DNA from: Porphyra umbilicalis
Lineage: Eukaryota > Rhodophyta > Bangiophyceae > Bangiales > Bangiaceae
Assembly: GCA_002049455.2 (NCBI GenBank)
Contig: KV918839.1
Location: 62,001-126,000 of the forward strand
Direction: 5' to 3'
Length of the DNA stretch: 64,000 nt
In this document: positions 43,537-52,984 of the stretch, piece by piece
Layout: the number at the start of each line of letters is the position of its first letter
Position numbering within the stretch: position 1 is the stretch's first letter
Translations under genes and position numbers: made by a program
The notes under the pieces: model-generated
Told to the model about the DNA's origin: nothing
Databases searched by the model: none
The model's input: only the letters and a program-made list of their open reading frames with translations

Positions 43537-45104
43537 TTACCCGACAACCGGTGGTCGACCGTCGTCCACTGGGTTAATGCCCTCCTCAACGAGCTTCTTC
43601 TCATAGTACGCCAACGCACAACGACTGGCCCGGATGAGATCTCTGCGAAGGCCCGAAACACGAAGAGCAGCAAACGACCGCACGCGCGAGAGCGCAGTGT
43701 ACACGAGCCCACACGTCGTCCACGAGTCCAGGGTGAAGTCAATCTCAACTGCGTCCAGCGTGAGGCCTTGCGAACGATGAACCGTGAGCGCCCAACCCAA
43801 AAGTAGCGGCACCTGCTCGCTGTACGCCACCTCAGTCCCCGTATGGTCATACGCGGAGAAGCGCACACGGCCGACTCCCACCCGCACGCCTGCAAAGTCG
43901 CACATCACGCTCTCCACTAACACCTCCTCGTCTTCCACGATGACCGAGTTCTGGATGACGTCCCGCACAATGCCGCGCGTGCCGGGCGCGACGCCGTCGA
44001 CTTTGCGCGTGAGGATGACAGGGGCATCCACCTTCACCGAGAACGACACGTCTACGCAGCTTCGCAGCGACGTCAGGGCCTCGTCCATCACCTGCGGGTC
44101 CGTCGACAGCATCACGTCGTGCGCCACAAAGACGTGGGCGAGCGACGGTAGGGTGGCCAGCTTCGCATGGTTGATGTCCTGCACGGCAGATTTGAGGATG
44201 CGCAGCTTGGTGGCCGGGGCGGAGAAGGTGGCCGACGACGTCGCGTTGAAGAGTTCGATCGTGCTTCGGTCGGCACGACCCCAACGAACTCTGTCCAAGG
44301 CGTTTTGGAAAGTGGCGTCTTGGGCCTGCCGATGGGCACCCGTGAGACACGCCACCTTGCCAGCCCCCCCGTCAAACACGGACCGCCACGTGAAGCAATC
44401 AAAAACCATTCGGTCCATCGACTCGTCCGTCACGTGAACAGGCGCAACCTGCAGTGGGTCACCCGCGCCTGAAACGACAGACAAAAAGAAGCCCGTCCAC
44501 GAGGGGCAAAGAAAGGAGACACGCGGAGAAATAGGGATGGTCAGTATGTGCCTGTATCAACACGACAAATGCCATGCAAGAAAGGAAGCCGCAGTGAGAA
44601 CAAAACGTCAAGGGACACACTGCAGAAAAACATACCAACCAGCTGGCACCCGCCAAACGGGAGATGTTGCATGTGGGGGGGGGCGACGCGACGCATCACG
44701 TATCCCAGGCGGGAGAAGAGTGAGCTGGACAGCGTGCAAACCTCATCAATGCACAGCACTCGCAAGGCGTTCAGACGGGCACACACTTGGGGCCGCAGCA
44801 GTGTCTCCCGGAGCCACGTCTCTCGGGATAGGCGGCGCGTGTTCATGCCAAAGAGAGAATGCAATGTCTGCCCCCCAACAAGAAGCGCTGCAGAGCCAGC
44901 TAACGCAGCCACTGCCACAGCATCCGACCCCCACTTGGCTACTGCCGATGCAATCATCCGCCGCAGCACCTCACTCTTGCCACACCCCGCCCGTCCAAAA
45001 AGAGCAACATTAGAGCCCTCTCCGAAAAGCCCCAGTGCTCGTTCTTGGGATGCGTCAAGCGTAATGGCCGACGCTGCGATCGGGTCGATACCCTCCACCG
45101 CCAT
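43537..45104 (-). CDS. Pif1-family DNA helicase
   Basis: Two exons, 45104-44636 and 44468-43537, encode about 466 residues. Exon 1 starts MAVEGIDPIAASAITLDASQ (Q-motif-like ASQERAL) and has Walker A GRAGCGKSEV at about 37-46, a motif Ia-like region (VAALAGSAALLVGGQTLHSL), Walker B LCIDEV at about 118-123 and PFGGCQLV. The intron (donor GTATGT at 44635, acceptor GTTTCAG ending 44469) joins it in phase to motif III GAGDPLQVAPV. Exon 2 carries motif V/VI-like TVHRSQGLTLDAVEID and GLVYTALSRVRSFAALRVSG. This is the motif set of Pif1 5'-3' helicases; none of the catalytic motifs is broken, so the gene could be functional. It is shorter than typical nuclear Pif1. Its position beside a KDZ-like transposase suggests it is carried by a mobile element. 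Confidence 0.85.
44469..44635 (-). other. Predicted 167-bp GT-AG intron in the helicase gene
   Basis: Donor G|GTATGT, acceptor GTCGTTTCAG. Removal restores the conserved CQLVGAGDPLQ junction. Confidence 0.8.
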
Positions 45105-47510
45105 GTGCACCCAAACAGAGCACCCCACCAAATGAACGCCGTCAAAACTCCTCGGTTGCTTCTCAGGACACCCCCGCAAAAAGGACACACGCGAGAAGAA
45201 CACAAGGGGAAGAAGCGGAGCAAGAAGGCACCACAGCCTGCACAAAAGTGGGGCTCTGGGGCAGAGCGACAATCACCGAGCAGCAACAAGGTGGAACGTG
45301 TGCAGGGGCCTTACCCGATGGCACATCACCCCTACGATCTGTCGAGGACCTTTTCAGGAGGTCGTACGGGTGAAGGGTGACCAGCTGACGGACAGGACCA
45401 GATACCACTCACGTAGGACCGTGCGGAGGCCTCCAGCAGAAACACACGTTCGGACAGGGGAGCAACGCGAAAGAAATGGGCTGAGGGGGCCGGAAACGTA
45501 CTGCCCAGCTCCGTTCGCGTGGTCTCTGGGAGGCGATGACACGTCCACCGAGGACCCATACGCCTAGACAGCACAGAAGCCGCGCACGTTGCACCACAAA
45601 AAAGCGATTACGTTCTTGAGCGAGACGGCATTGTAAACCTCCCAGGGGGGTGTCGGGGCCAGCAATGCCGCCGTCCTGGCTAGGGGAGACGATACGTTCC
45701 GGATGACCGGTTGTGTCAGAAAAAAATCTGCAGAACTGACGTTACGCTCGAGATCGACTGTATTCCATGGATAAAATGCCGCATTCCCTTGCAGTAGCCC
45801 GCTGCCCGCGCTGCCGTCCTCGATTCGCTACAGACCCGGCACAGCGCCGGCAGCTTTCGGAGGGAGCCCTTGCCCCGCACTGCCACATGTAACACAGGCG
45901 CTCCCAGGCGGCGGGACGAGGACGTCGTGCATCGAAAGCCTCGAGGCTGACGCGGTGATGGCCACCGCAGCGGTTGCATCCGCAGATACCATTCGAGTGT
46001 CGTCTTTTGTACCGGCGGGCGGGTGGCGGCGGCCGCGTCGGTGCTCCCCGCCGCAGTGGCAGGCCTGTCGTTGCCGGCATTGTCGCAGCCGCGTCCACTC
46101 CAGTTATGCGCGAGGAGAATGATCAACTGCCACCCGTGGGGAGGGTGACTTGCGTTGTAACAGTGCCAGTCGACACAGGTTTCGCTGCTGTGCTGGTCTT
46201 GGGGGTGCTCGGCACCTCGGCCACGGCGGAAAGCACCCTCGCAGAGCAGTCCAGGTCGACGCACCGTCGGCGGCCGTCCCCGCCACCACCATAACATGAT
46301 CTGTCCCCTCCGCTTGGCAAAGCACTTTCAGCACAGCAAGAAGACCTACCTCTCCTCTGACAACCCGCCCCTTCCTGTGTCTCAGGCCCGCATCGCCCGT
46401 AAACTCCCGCACAGCACCTTTCAGAGTATCTTTCAGAGGAGCCGAACACACCGCTGTCTCCCGCCACATCAACCACCAGCACAGCGGCAACTGGCATTCG
46501 ATTAGCACGGTCGTCCCGCACCTTGCGTGGAATGTTTAGTCACTCAATGCTCTTGGCCACGTCAAAAGGGATATGCCTGGAAGCGTTTCATACAGACATT
46601 GATGCACTGGCAGCAGCGGACAGCGTGGCGCCGACTAGTGTGAAATGCCAGGACGACAATGGGAACCTGCAAGCGGCAACAGAGTGCATGTCAGCGGGCA
46701 TCCCACATCCTTCTTTTATTGAAGATAGAACCTGGGTCCTGCGTTTCAGGCATATCTCGGCGGCGCCGCGCAGCTTGACAGACGCACCCGTCCACGGAAG
46801 TTATCACAGCCCCCACGACCACCAACTGTGGGCACACACGGCTCCCCGTCCAACCGTGATGGGCTGGGGCAGCCGCGCCGTTACAAGCGACCACGGCCAC
46901 CCCGTTCAACAGCCGCTGCCACTACGGCGGCCACGGCTCACCTGACTTCTCCACATCCAGTGTCCATGCGTGGCGTCGGTGGGCGGGGGGCAGCTGCACT
47001 CTGCTCAGGGCCGCGGTCACCGCCACCGCGCGCAGTTCCACCGGACGCCGCCGAAGCGGCAGCCGATGCTGCCCCTTGTCCCTGGCGCTCAAAGGGCTGG
47101 CGGCGGCACTGGGCTGCCGGCTACTCGTTGCCCCGTCCCCGCGACGTCCTCCTGTCAGCGAAGCACAGGAGGCGTTCTGCGAGTATTGTGCATTCACTGT
47201 GGCCAAGCAAGTGAGAAACGAGAGGGGCACAGCGTTTGGACGGATGCATGGCACGCCATGGGCTTCGTACAAGCGGAAGCGGGGTGGCCGCGTGGCGTTG
47301 AAGCGCCCGCAATGCAGCGGGGGCTGCCGCATAGAAGCGGTGGCAACTGCCTGATGAAGCAGTTTAGCTGACTTAAATATGAGTTTTGGTTCCTAAAAGC
47401 CAATTTGATCCATCAAATTTGTCTAAGTGTCGCTGTTGGCATGCTCTGGGTACCAGAAAAGCTGTTCATCAGCTCCTTCCCCCCACCCAAATGGTCTGCC
47501 CGGCACGCGT
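45105..47510. other. 2.4 kb with only weak open frames
   Basis: No confident gene. A minus-strand frame at 46098-45742 has a Cys/His-rich patch (CGCNRCGGHH, then CYMWQC and CRRC) that might be a zinc-binding exon. Another at 46508-46104 has a helical-looking stretch (VRGEVGLLAVLKVLCQAEG). On the plus strand 47076-47354 ends with a Cys-containing basic segment (EAFCEYCAFTVAKQ). They may be exons or decayed parts of the same mobile block. Confidence 0.3.
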
Positions 47511-48728
47511 TCATCTGTCCGAATGGATAACGCTTCCCTCCGCCCAACAATGGTCGACGATCCTCTCCCTGGGCACTGCATCAAGCTCAACGCGGTACCG
47601 TGCGGCGTCGGCGGCCACGGTGTTGGCGCCGTCGTTTTTGGTCGGTGCCGTGGCGCTCCCCGCCGCGTCGGTGTTGGCGTTTGGCGCCACGTCGGGGGAC
47701 GGCACGGTGCGGGTGGCGGACGACGACAACTGGGTAGGCGCCGCGTCGGCGGCCACAGTGTTGGCGCTGTCGATTTTTGTAGGTGCCGTGGAGCTCCCCG
47801 CCGCGTTGGTGTTGGCGTTGGGCGCCACGTCGGGGGACGGCACGGTGCGGGTGGCGGACGACGGCAACTGGGTGGGCGCCGCGTCGGCGGCCGCGGTGTT
47901 GGCGCCGTCGTTATTGGCGGGCGCCGTGGAGCTCGCCGCCGCGTCGGTGTTGGTGGGGTGCGCCACGTCGGGGGGCGGCACGGTGCAGGTGGCGGACGAC
48001 GGCAACTGGGTGGGCGCCGCGTCGGCGGCCGCGGTGTTGGCGCCGTCGGTTTTGGCGAGCGCCGTGGAGCTTGCCGCCGCGTTGGTGTTGGCATTTGGCG
48101 CCACGTCGGGGGACGGCACGGTGCGGGTGGCGGACGACGGCAACTGGGTGGGCGCCGCGTCGGCGGCCACGGTGTTGGCGCTGTCGATTTTGGTAGGTGC
48201 CGTGGAGCTCCCCGCCGCGTTGGTGTTGGCGTTCGGCGCCACGTCGGGGGACGGCACGGTGCAAGTGGCGGACGACGACAACTGGGTGGGCGCCGCGTCG
48301 GCGGCCGCGGTGTTGGCGCCGTCGGTTTTGGCGGGCGACGTGGAGCTCGCCGCTACGTCTGTGTTGGTGGTGCGCGCCACGTCGGGGGGCGGCACGGTGC
48401 GGGTGGCGGACGACGGCAACTGGGTGGGCGCCGCGTCGGCGGCCGCGATGTTGGCGCTGTCGTTCTGGGCGGGCGACGTGGAGCTCGCCGCCACGTCGGT
48501 GTTGGTGGGGTGCGCCACGTCGGGGGGCGGCACGGTGCGGGTGGCGGACGACGGCAACTGGGTGGGCGCCGCGTCGGCGGCCGCGGTGTTGGCGCCGTCG
48601 GTTTTGGCGGGCGACGTGGAGCTCGCCGCCCCGTCGGTGTTGGTGGTGCGCGCCGCGTCGGGTGACGGCAAGATGTGGGTGTCGGCCACCGGCAACGTGG
48701 TGTTCGCCGCATCGGGCGTCGTAGAGTT
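47511..48728 (-). CDS. 46-residue-repeat protein (hypothetical)
   Basis: The open minus-strand frame consists almost entirely of eight tandem units of exactly 138 bp (46 codons), each of the type PDVA(P/H)(N/T)(A/T)NTDAAAS with AADAAPTQLPSSATRTVP. Composition is Ala/Thr/Ser/Pro, unlike the Arg/Pro-rich shadow frames nearby. The plus strand is open over the same interval with an alternative 46-residue unit, so the strand is inferred from composition and from its position just downstream of the minus-strand transposase. No domain is known; it looks like a low-complexity linker or surface-type repeat. Confidence 0.4.
   Translation of the reverse strand, partial: NSTTPDAANTTLPVADTHILPSPDAARTTNTDGAASSTSPAKTDGANTAAADAAPTQLPSSATRTVPPPDVAHPTNTDVAASSTSPAQNDSANIAAADAAPTQLPSSATRTVPPPDVARTTNTDVAASSTSPAKTDGANTAAADAAPTQLSSSATCTVPSPDVAPNANTNAAGSSTAPTKIDSANTVAADAAPTQLPSSATRTVPSPDVAPNANTNAAASSTALAKTDGANTAAADAAPTQLPSSATCTVPPPDVAHPTNTDAAASSTAPANNDGANTAAADAAPTQLPSSATRTVPSPDVAPNANTNAAGSSTAPTKIDSANTVAADAAPTQLSSSATRTVPSPDVAPNANTDAAGSATAPTKNDGANTVAADAARYRVELDAVPRERIVDHCWAEGSVIHSDR
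47623..48726. repeat. 138-bp tandem repeat, eight units
   Basis: The marker TTGGCGC(C/T)GTCG recurs at 47623, 47761, 47899, 48037, 48175, 48313, 48451 and 48589, spaced exactly 138 bp with no indels. That exactness implies recent expansion or selection for the frame. Confidence 0.95.
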
Positions 48729-48764
48729 TCAGTTCGCGTCTCTGCGAACAGAGCGGGTGCTTGT

Positions 48765-49085
48765 TTATTCATCATTGCTCATACCCACTGAGTCATCGTT
48801 GCTCCCCACGCCCTCCTCCCCAGCAGATGTGCTGGAAGCGTCAGACTCTAGTGCCGACACATCCTCGGACACGGCAGATGGATCGCCATCGTCGCGCTTC
48901 AGAGGAGAAGCAATCTGCTCCACGACAGAGTGCCCGGATGAGCCGTCGGAGCCGTCCCCGCTTCTCTCCTCGTCTGCCCTCCCCTCGGCACTCAACCGCT
49001 CTCCACTGCCGTCTCCCTCCTCCTCCCCCTCGGACGAGTCACTCTCTTCCAGCGCGCCTCCTTTCCGACGGTCAGGGGTACCGTC
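48765..49085 (-). pseudogene. Acidic tail in frame after the transposase stop
   Basis: Directly after the TGA at 49086-49088, the same frame stays open for about 106 codons, with a strongly acidic Ser/Glu/Asp-rich sequence (GALEESDSSEGEEEGDGSG) ending at 48765. Acidic tails are common in transposases, so the stop may be a mutation within a longer protein, a readthrough site, or a true end. Confidence 0.5.
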
Positions 49086-52000
49086 TCAACAAGAGCAGGG
49101 AAACTTCGAGAAGTACGCGCCCGCCAGGTCCACGTCTTCGGGTAGCCGGTTGACCCCCATCGACCACTTAGTCTGCGCCTCGTGGTTGAGCACGGCGGTC
49201 TGGTACGCCAAAAGGTTGGCGTACGGCACCACGCCCATGCCCTGGAGCGTGGTCTGGATCCGCCGGATCGGGGCGTTGCGCTGCTCCGGGGCGCCGGTGT
49301 CAACCCCATCCATCTTGGTGTAGGATCGGGGGTCGAAGGCGTCAGAGCAAAGGTGGTTAAACATATGGAACCGGTCGGAAACCACCGTGCAGTCGAGGAG
49401 AAGCCAGCCCAGCTTTCCCAATGCCACGCGAAAAGCACCGCAGGCGAAGTCGTAGATCAAGAACTTGGGGATGCGGGCAAAGCGGGTCAGCAGCATGTTA
49501 AGCAGAACTTGAGGCGCCTCCTTTCGGTCGAGGACGGTGAAAGCGAGGATGAGCGGGTGCTTGCAGCCACAACAAAACGTCATCGCGCCGGGGGAGAACT
49601 TGTGGGCCTTCGCGTAATGCTTTGAGCACATCCCCGTCGACAGCACCTCCGCCCACAAGAAGGGCTCTGGGCGACATTGAGGAAGTGAGGGCGCGCACGT
49701 ACCCGTTCTGCGGTGGTTGGTTGACGCGTCTGGGTACGCCTTCTTGAAGTCGCCGTGCATCTCCTCCTGCGACCGTCCGCCTCCACTCCATGTCTTCTCG
49801 TACTGCAGCGCCGCGTGCGGCCCTTTGCGCCACTCGCTCACAAAGTTGTCGATGGAGCGAGCAACGCTGAGCAGGCAGCGTGCCAGGGCACCGGCAAGCG
49901 CGGGTAGAGCAGCAAAGAGCAACGCGCACGAGCGGACGCCCAGCTGCACGAAGCGCAACTCCCGCAACATCTCCACGACCGGCTTGCAGTCCTCGTCCAT
50001 GTCGCTCAGGGGCTCGTCGGAGGTCGACATCGAGAGCAGGCGGCCGATCACGGTCTTGTAGTCGTCATGCTGGAGGGACGCGGCCAGCTGCCGCAACGTC
50101 GGGGCGTGGGAAGGACGGAACGGGAGGACGACACTGTCAATGGTGATGGCGGTCACAGAGGAGAGCAGCTCCCGTCGGGCATCCTGGCCGAGTTTTTTCA
50201 CGGCAGGCTGCAAAAAAGGAGAGTTGGTGTCCGCAGCACCCTTGCCCGCCACGAACGCTTTGCGCCCACAGTCGGGTTTGCGCCCCTTGGTTTGACGTCC
50301 GTCCGTCCCCGGTGCCATCGTCGTCGCGGGTGCGCCACGCTTCTTCTTTGCTGCGTTGTCCTTGGGTGAGGTATGCTCCTCAACGAGGGAGATGGAGCGT
50401 ACTCGACGATCTGGGCGAGTGGCACGACCGTCACCAGGTCGGGGCGCGTGAGCAGCACGGCCTTGACCGCTGGTTGCGGCCACGGGCGCGGCAGCCGCCG
50501 CAACCGCTTTTTCGCGGATCGCTGCCGCCGCTCCGCCACCCGCCCTCGTGCCCGTCTCCTTGGGCAGCGCCGCCGCTGCCGCGTCCGCCCGCCCCGCCAG
50601 TTCAGCGCCCCCGTCTGCCGCCTCCCGCTGTGCTGCCGCCGCGTCCGCATTCCCAGCCGCCAGCCCCCCGGCCTTGGTACTACTGGGGGCCGAAGGAGTG
50701 GGGACGCTCTTGGTGGCCGGGTGCTCGTCGCCGCCATTGTTGGCAATGTAGTCTGACAAGTGCTGCGCAATGGCCTTGCGACGCTCGCTCTCGAGGCTGC
50801 CGCGGACCTTGTACGTCCGTAGTGCCGTCTTAAAGGCCACAAGTAGCTTGGAGGCCGCCGCCTTGACGTCGAACACGGACGCCAGCACTGTGCCGATTGA
50901 CAGCTCCCCCTCGGTGGCAGCGACCGCGTGCTTGGTGGGCAATGCGTCCGGAACGAGAAAGCCAACAGCTCGCTCCGCGGCGCGCACGGACTTGGACAAG
51001 AGCTTGATGGGCTTGCGCGGCTTCATCACGTCGCGCACGACGCGCCGCACGCTCTCCCCCCTCACCAGGTATGCCGCCCTGATCGCGTTCTCGTTCACGG
51101 GCACCGCCTCCGTCACGTGGTCAAAGCGGACATGCTCGGCGCCGCTGCCAAACCCCACCCAAATAGAGTCGGCGGAGACGCACTCGTAGCGGCCATCGGC
51201 GTCCATGCAATGACGACAGGTAAACAGCGCAGGGGGAAGATTAGTCACCATCAGGTCCAAACCAATCAGCACAATGCTCCGTAGGACGCGACCGCTGCGG
51301 GCGGGGCGCTCGCCCGGCAGCACGCCAGCCGCGGTTTCCCGCCGCACGGTGCGGATCCACCGCGTGACCGACGTCGTCAGGGACATGCCCTCAGAGGTGG
51401 TGAGCGCCATCGACCGCACCCAGGTCACCGTCGCCGCCGACGTCATCGTGAGCAAGACAACATGCTCGTCGCGCCCGTCCCTACACACCCATTGCAGGCA
51501 CGAGGAGCACTTTGCGACGCCCACCTCCATCTTGCAAAAGCCCCGGGAGCAGGCAATGGCCCCCATCCTCGTCGACGCCCCTGACAGCTCGTGAGGCTTG
51601 TCGCGGTCGGTGCAAAATCCGCAGCGAAGCGGGGCAGGTATCTTGAAGACGCCACCCGCCACCGTCAATGCGCACACGTCAGCATTCGTGCGCACTGCAG
51701 CGACGCAGTCGACAAGTGGGAGAGGGAGGCGCGACACCGACGACAGCTCGAGGCTCCGCGTCTTGCCTTGAGCCGACGTTCGGTGACCGCGGTACGGCGC
51801 CCCCGCCTCGTACGCAACCGACAAATGCGAGCACACCCGGGCGCGCGCACCAGGACAGAAGCCACAAGATGAGCGGGTGGCTGTGAGGTACAGGGGAACG
51901 GGTAGCGCACCGGCAGGGGACGGACAAACAGCGACGTGCAACGCCCCGACCACATGGAAGGTGAGCCCGTCCGAATCTTGCGCTTGACCGTCTGCAGCGC

Positions 52001-52910
52001 CCGGATCTCGGTGCATCTTCTTCCTAAGGTGCTCCCTGACGCGCCCAGGTGGGATTCCCAATGCGCCAGAAAGCTCCTCCAACACACCTTCCATCGTACC
52101 AGCGTGTTGGCACCTGGTCGGCCGCCCATGCGCGTAGTTGTCTTGATGCACGTTGGTACCGACACAGGTACACCGACAATGTCCATCCTCCGAGAGCCAA
52201 ACACACACACTGGCGCAATTGCCATGCATGTCTCGGCGCCATTCTCCCCACCGCGCGATGACGCCAAAGACACCCGGCACAAGCCACACCTCCTCGCGAC
52301 CGGTAGTTGACGACCATGATTGGAGTAGCGTGAGCGCCTCCCGGGCAGCAGCCAAAGGTACGTCACAGTCAGACGACAGATTCTCCGCCGTCGTCTCCGA
52401 CAGAAGCACGCCCAGGACGCGGCGCAAGCCGCGTCCAAAGTTCTGCTTCGTCCGCCGGCCGGATCCCTTCTTGCGTCCACCTTTCCCGTGGCTGGGACCG
52501 GGACGGCTTTGAGCGTAAGAGCGTCGCGGTTGAAGGCCGTCGGAAGCAGCAGCGGACGACGCTTGTCCAGGGCCGCCTTCACCATCGCCACCGCGACCGC
52601 GACGACGACCAGCAGTAGCTTCTGCATCGCCCGTACCGTGTCCGAGATCCGTCGGACCGCCCAAGTCCCCGTCGCCAATCTCCATGCCCTCATCGTTGAG
52701 ACAATCGCGAGCGTCACCCGTAACCGGACCAGTACGGGCAATCTCGACGTCGAGGCCGTCCCCCCCCTCGGAGCTGCACCCAGCGCAGTTGGTCACCGAC
52801 GGAACGCTCGTGGATTGCAGGGGGTGCTCGACCGAGAGAGGGGCAGACGCTTCAAAAACAGGTGCCGCATCGACAGAAGAGCTGTCGTCATCGGACCAGC
52901 AAATATCCAT
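49086..52910 (-). CDS. KDZ-like transposase with SWIM-like zinc fingers, 1,274 aa
   Basis: The longest clean frame in the window. After an acidic head and a basic Gly/Arg region comes a SWIM-like finger at about 245-269 (CRCTC, then CQH), and a second CxxC...CSH cluster near 350-360 (CGFCPGARARVCSHL). A Cys-rich middle follows (CGFC, CSRGFCKMEVGVAKCSSC, CRHC), then an Ala-rich linker. The C-terminal catalytic-type block has GAMTFCCGCKHPLILAFTVL, FLIYDFACGAFRVAL (about 1150), VVSDRFHMFNHLCSDAFDP and DGVDTGAPEQRN (about 1202-1212). The succession YDxxC, DRFHxxNHxC, DGxD...EQxN follows the Kyakuja-Dileera-Zisupton transposase pattern as I know it; I cannot run a profile. The frame is intact to the TGA at 49086-49088, so it may still be active. 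Confidence 0.75.
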   Translation of the reverse strand: MDICWSDDDSSSVDAAPVFEASAPLSVEHPLQSTSVPSVTNCAGCSSEGGDGLDVEIARTGPVTGDARDCLNDEGMEIGDGDLGGPTDLGHGTGDAEATAGRRRGRGGDGEGGPGQASSAAASDGLQPRRSYAQSRPGPSHGKGGRKKGSGRRTKQNFGRGLRRVLGVLLSETTAENLSSDCDVPLAAAREALTLLQSWSSTTGREEVWLVPGVFGVIARWGEWRRDMHGNCASVCVWLSEDGHCRCTCVGTNVHQDNYAHGRPTRCQHAGTMEGVLEELSGALGIPPGRVREHLRKKMHRDPGAADGQAQDSDGLTFHVVGALHVAVCPSPAGALPVPLYLTATRSSCGFCPGARARVCSHLSVAYEAGAPYRGHRTSAQGKTRSLELSSVSRLPLPLVDCVAAVRTNADVCALTVAGGVFKIPAPLRCGFCTDRDKPHELSGASTRMGAIACSRGFCKMEVGVAKCSSCLQWVCRDGRDEHVVLLTMTSAATVTWVRSMALTTSEGMSLTTSVTRWIRTVRRETAAGVLPGERPARSGRVLRSIVLIGLDLMVTNLPPALFTCRHCMDADGRYECVSADSIWVGFGSGAEHVRFDHVTEAVPVNENAIRAAYLVRGESVRRVVRDVMKPRKPIKLLSKSVRAAERAVGFLVPDALPTKHAVAATEGELSIGTVLASVFDVKAAASKLLVAFKTALRTYKVRGSLESERRKAIAQHLSDYIANNGGDEHPATKSVPTPSAPSSTKAGGLAAGNADAAAAQREAADGGAELAGRADAAAAALPKETGTRAGGGAAAAIREKAVAAAAAPVAATSGQGRAAHAPRPGDGRATRPDRRVRSISLVEEHTSPKDNAAKKKRGAPATTMAPGTDGRQTKGRKPDCGRKAFVAGKGAADTNSPFLQPAVKKLGQDARRELLSSVTAITIDSVVLPFRPSHAPTLRQLAASLQHDDYKTVIGRLLSMSTSDEPLSDMDEDCKPVVEMLRELRFVQLGVRSCALLFAALPALAGALARCLLSVARSIDNFVSEWRKGPHAALQYEKTWSGGGRSQEEMHGDFKKAYPDASTNHRRTGTCAPSLPQCRPEPFLWAEVLSTGMCSKHYAKAHKFSPGAMTFCCGCKHPLILAFTVLDRKEAPQVLLNMLLTRFARIPKFLIYDFACGAFRVALGKLGWLLLDCTVVSDRFHMFNHLCSDAFDPRSYTKMDGVDTGAPEQRNAPIRRIQTTLQGMGVVPYANLLAYQTAVLNHEAQTKWSMGVNRLPEDVDLAGAYFSKFPCSC

Positions 52911-52984
52911 GACCCTTGGTTAGAGGGCGCCCAACCGCGCACAGCACGCCCAACACAGACCGATGCCGCTGCACCAGCCTAGGT

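Noticed and set aside
13317-49088. Alternative genetic code with UGA as a sense codon
   Set aside because: Host genes (RBM34-like, bZIP, membrane protein) appear to end in standard TGA or TAG, and transposon frames also contain TAG and TAA, which fits decay better.
47386-49323. Plus-strand 645-codon open frame as a gene
   Set aside because: It lies antisense to the repeat frame and to the transposase C-terminal region; its openness follows from the 138-bp period being a multiple of three.
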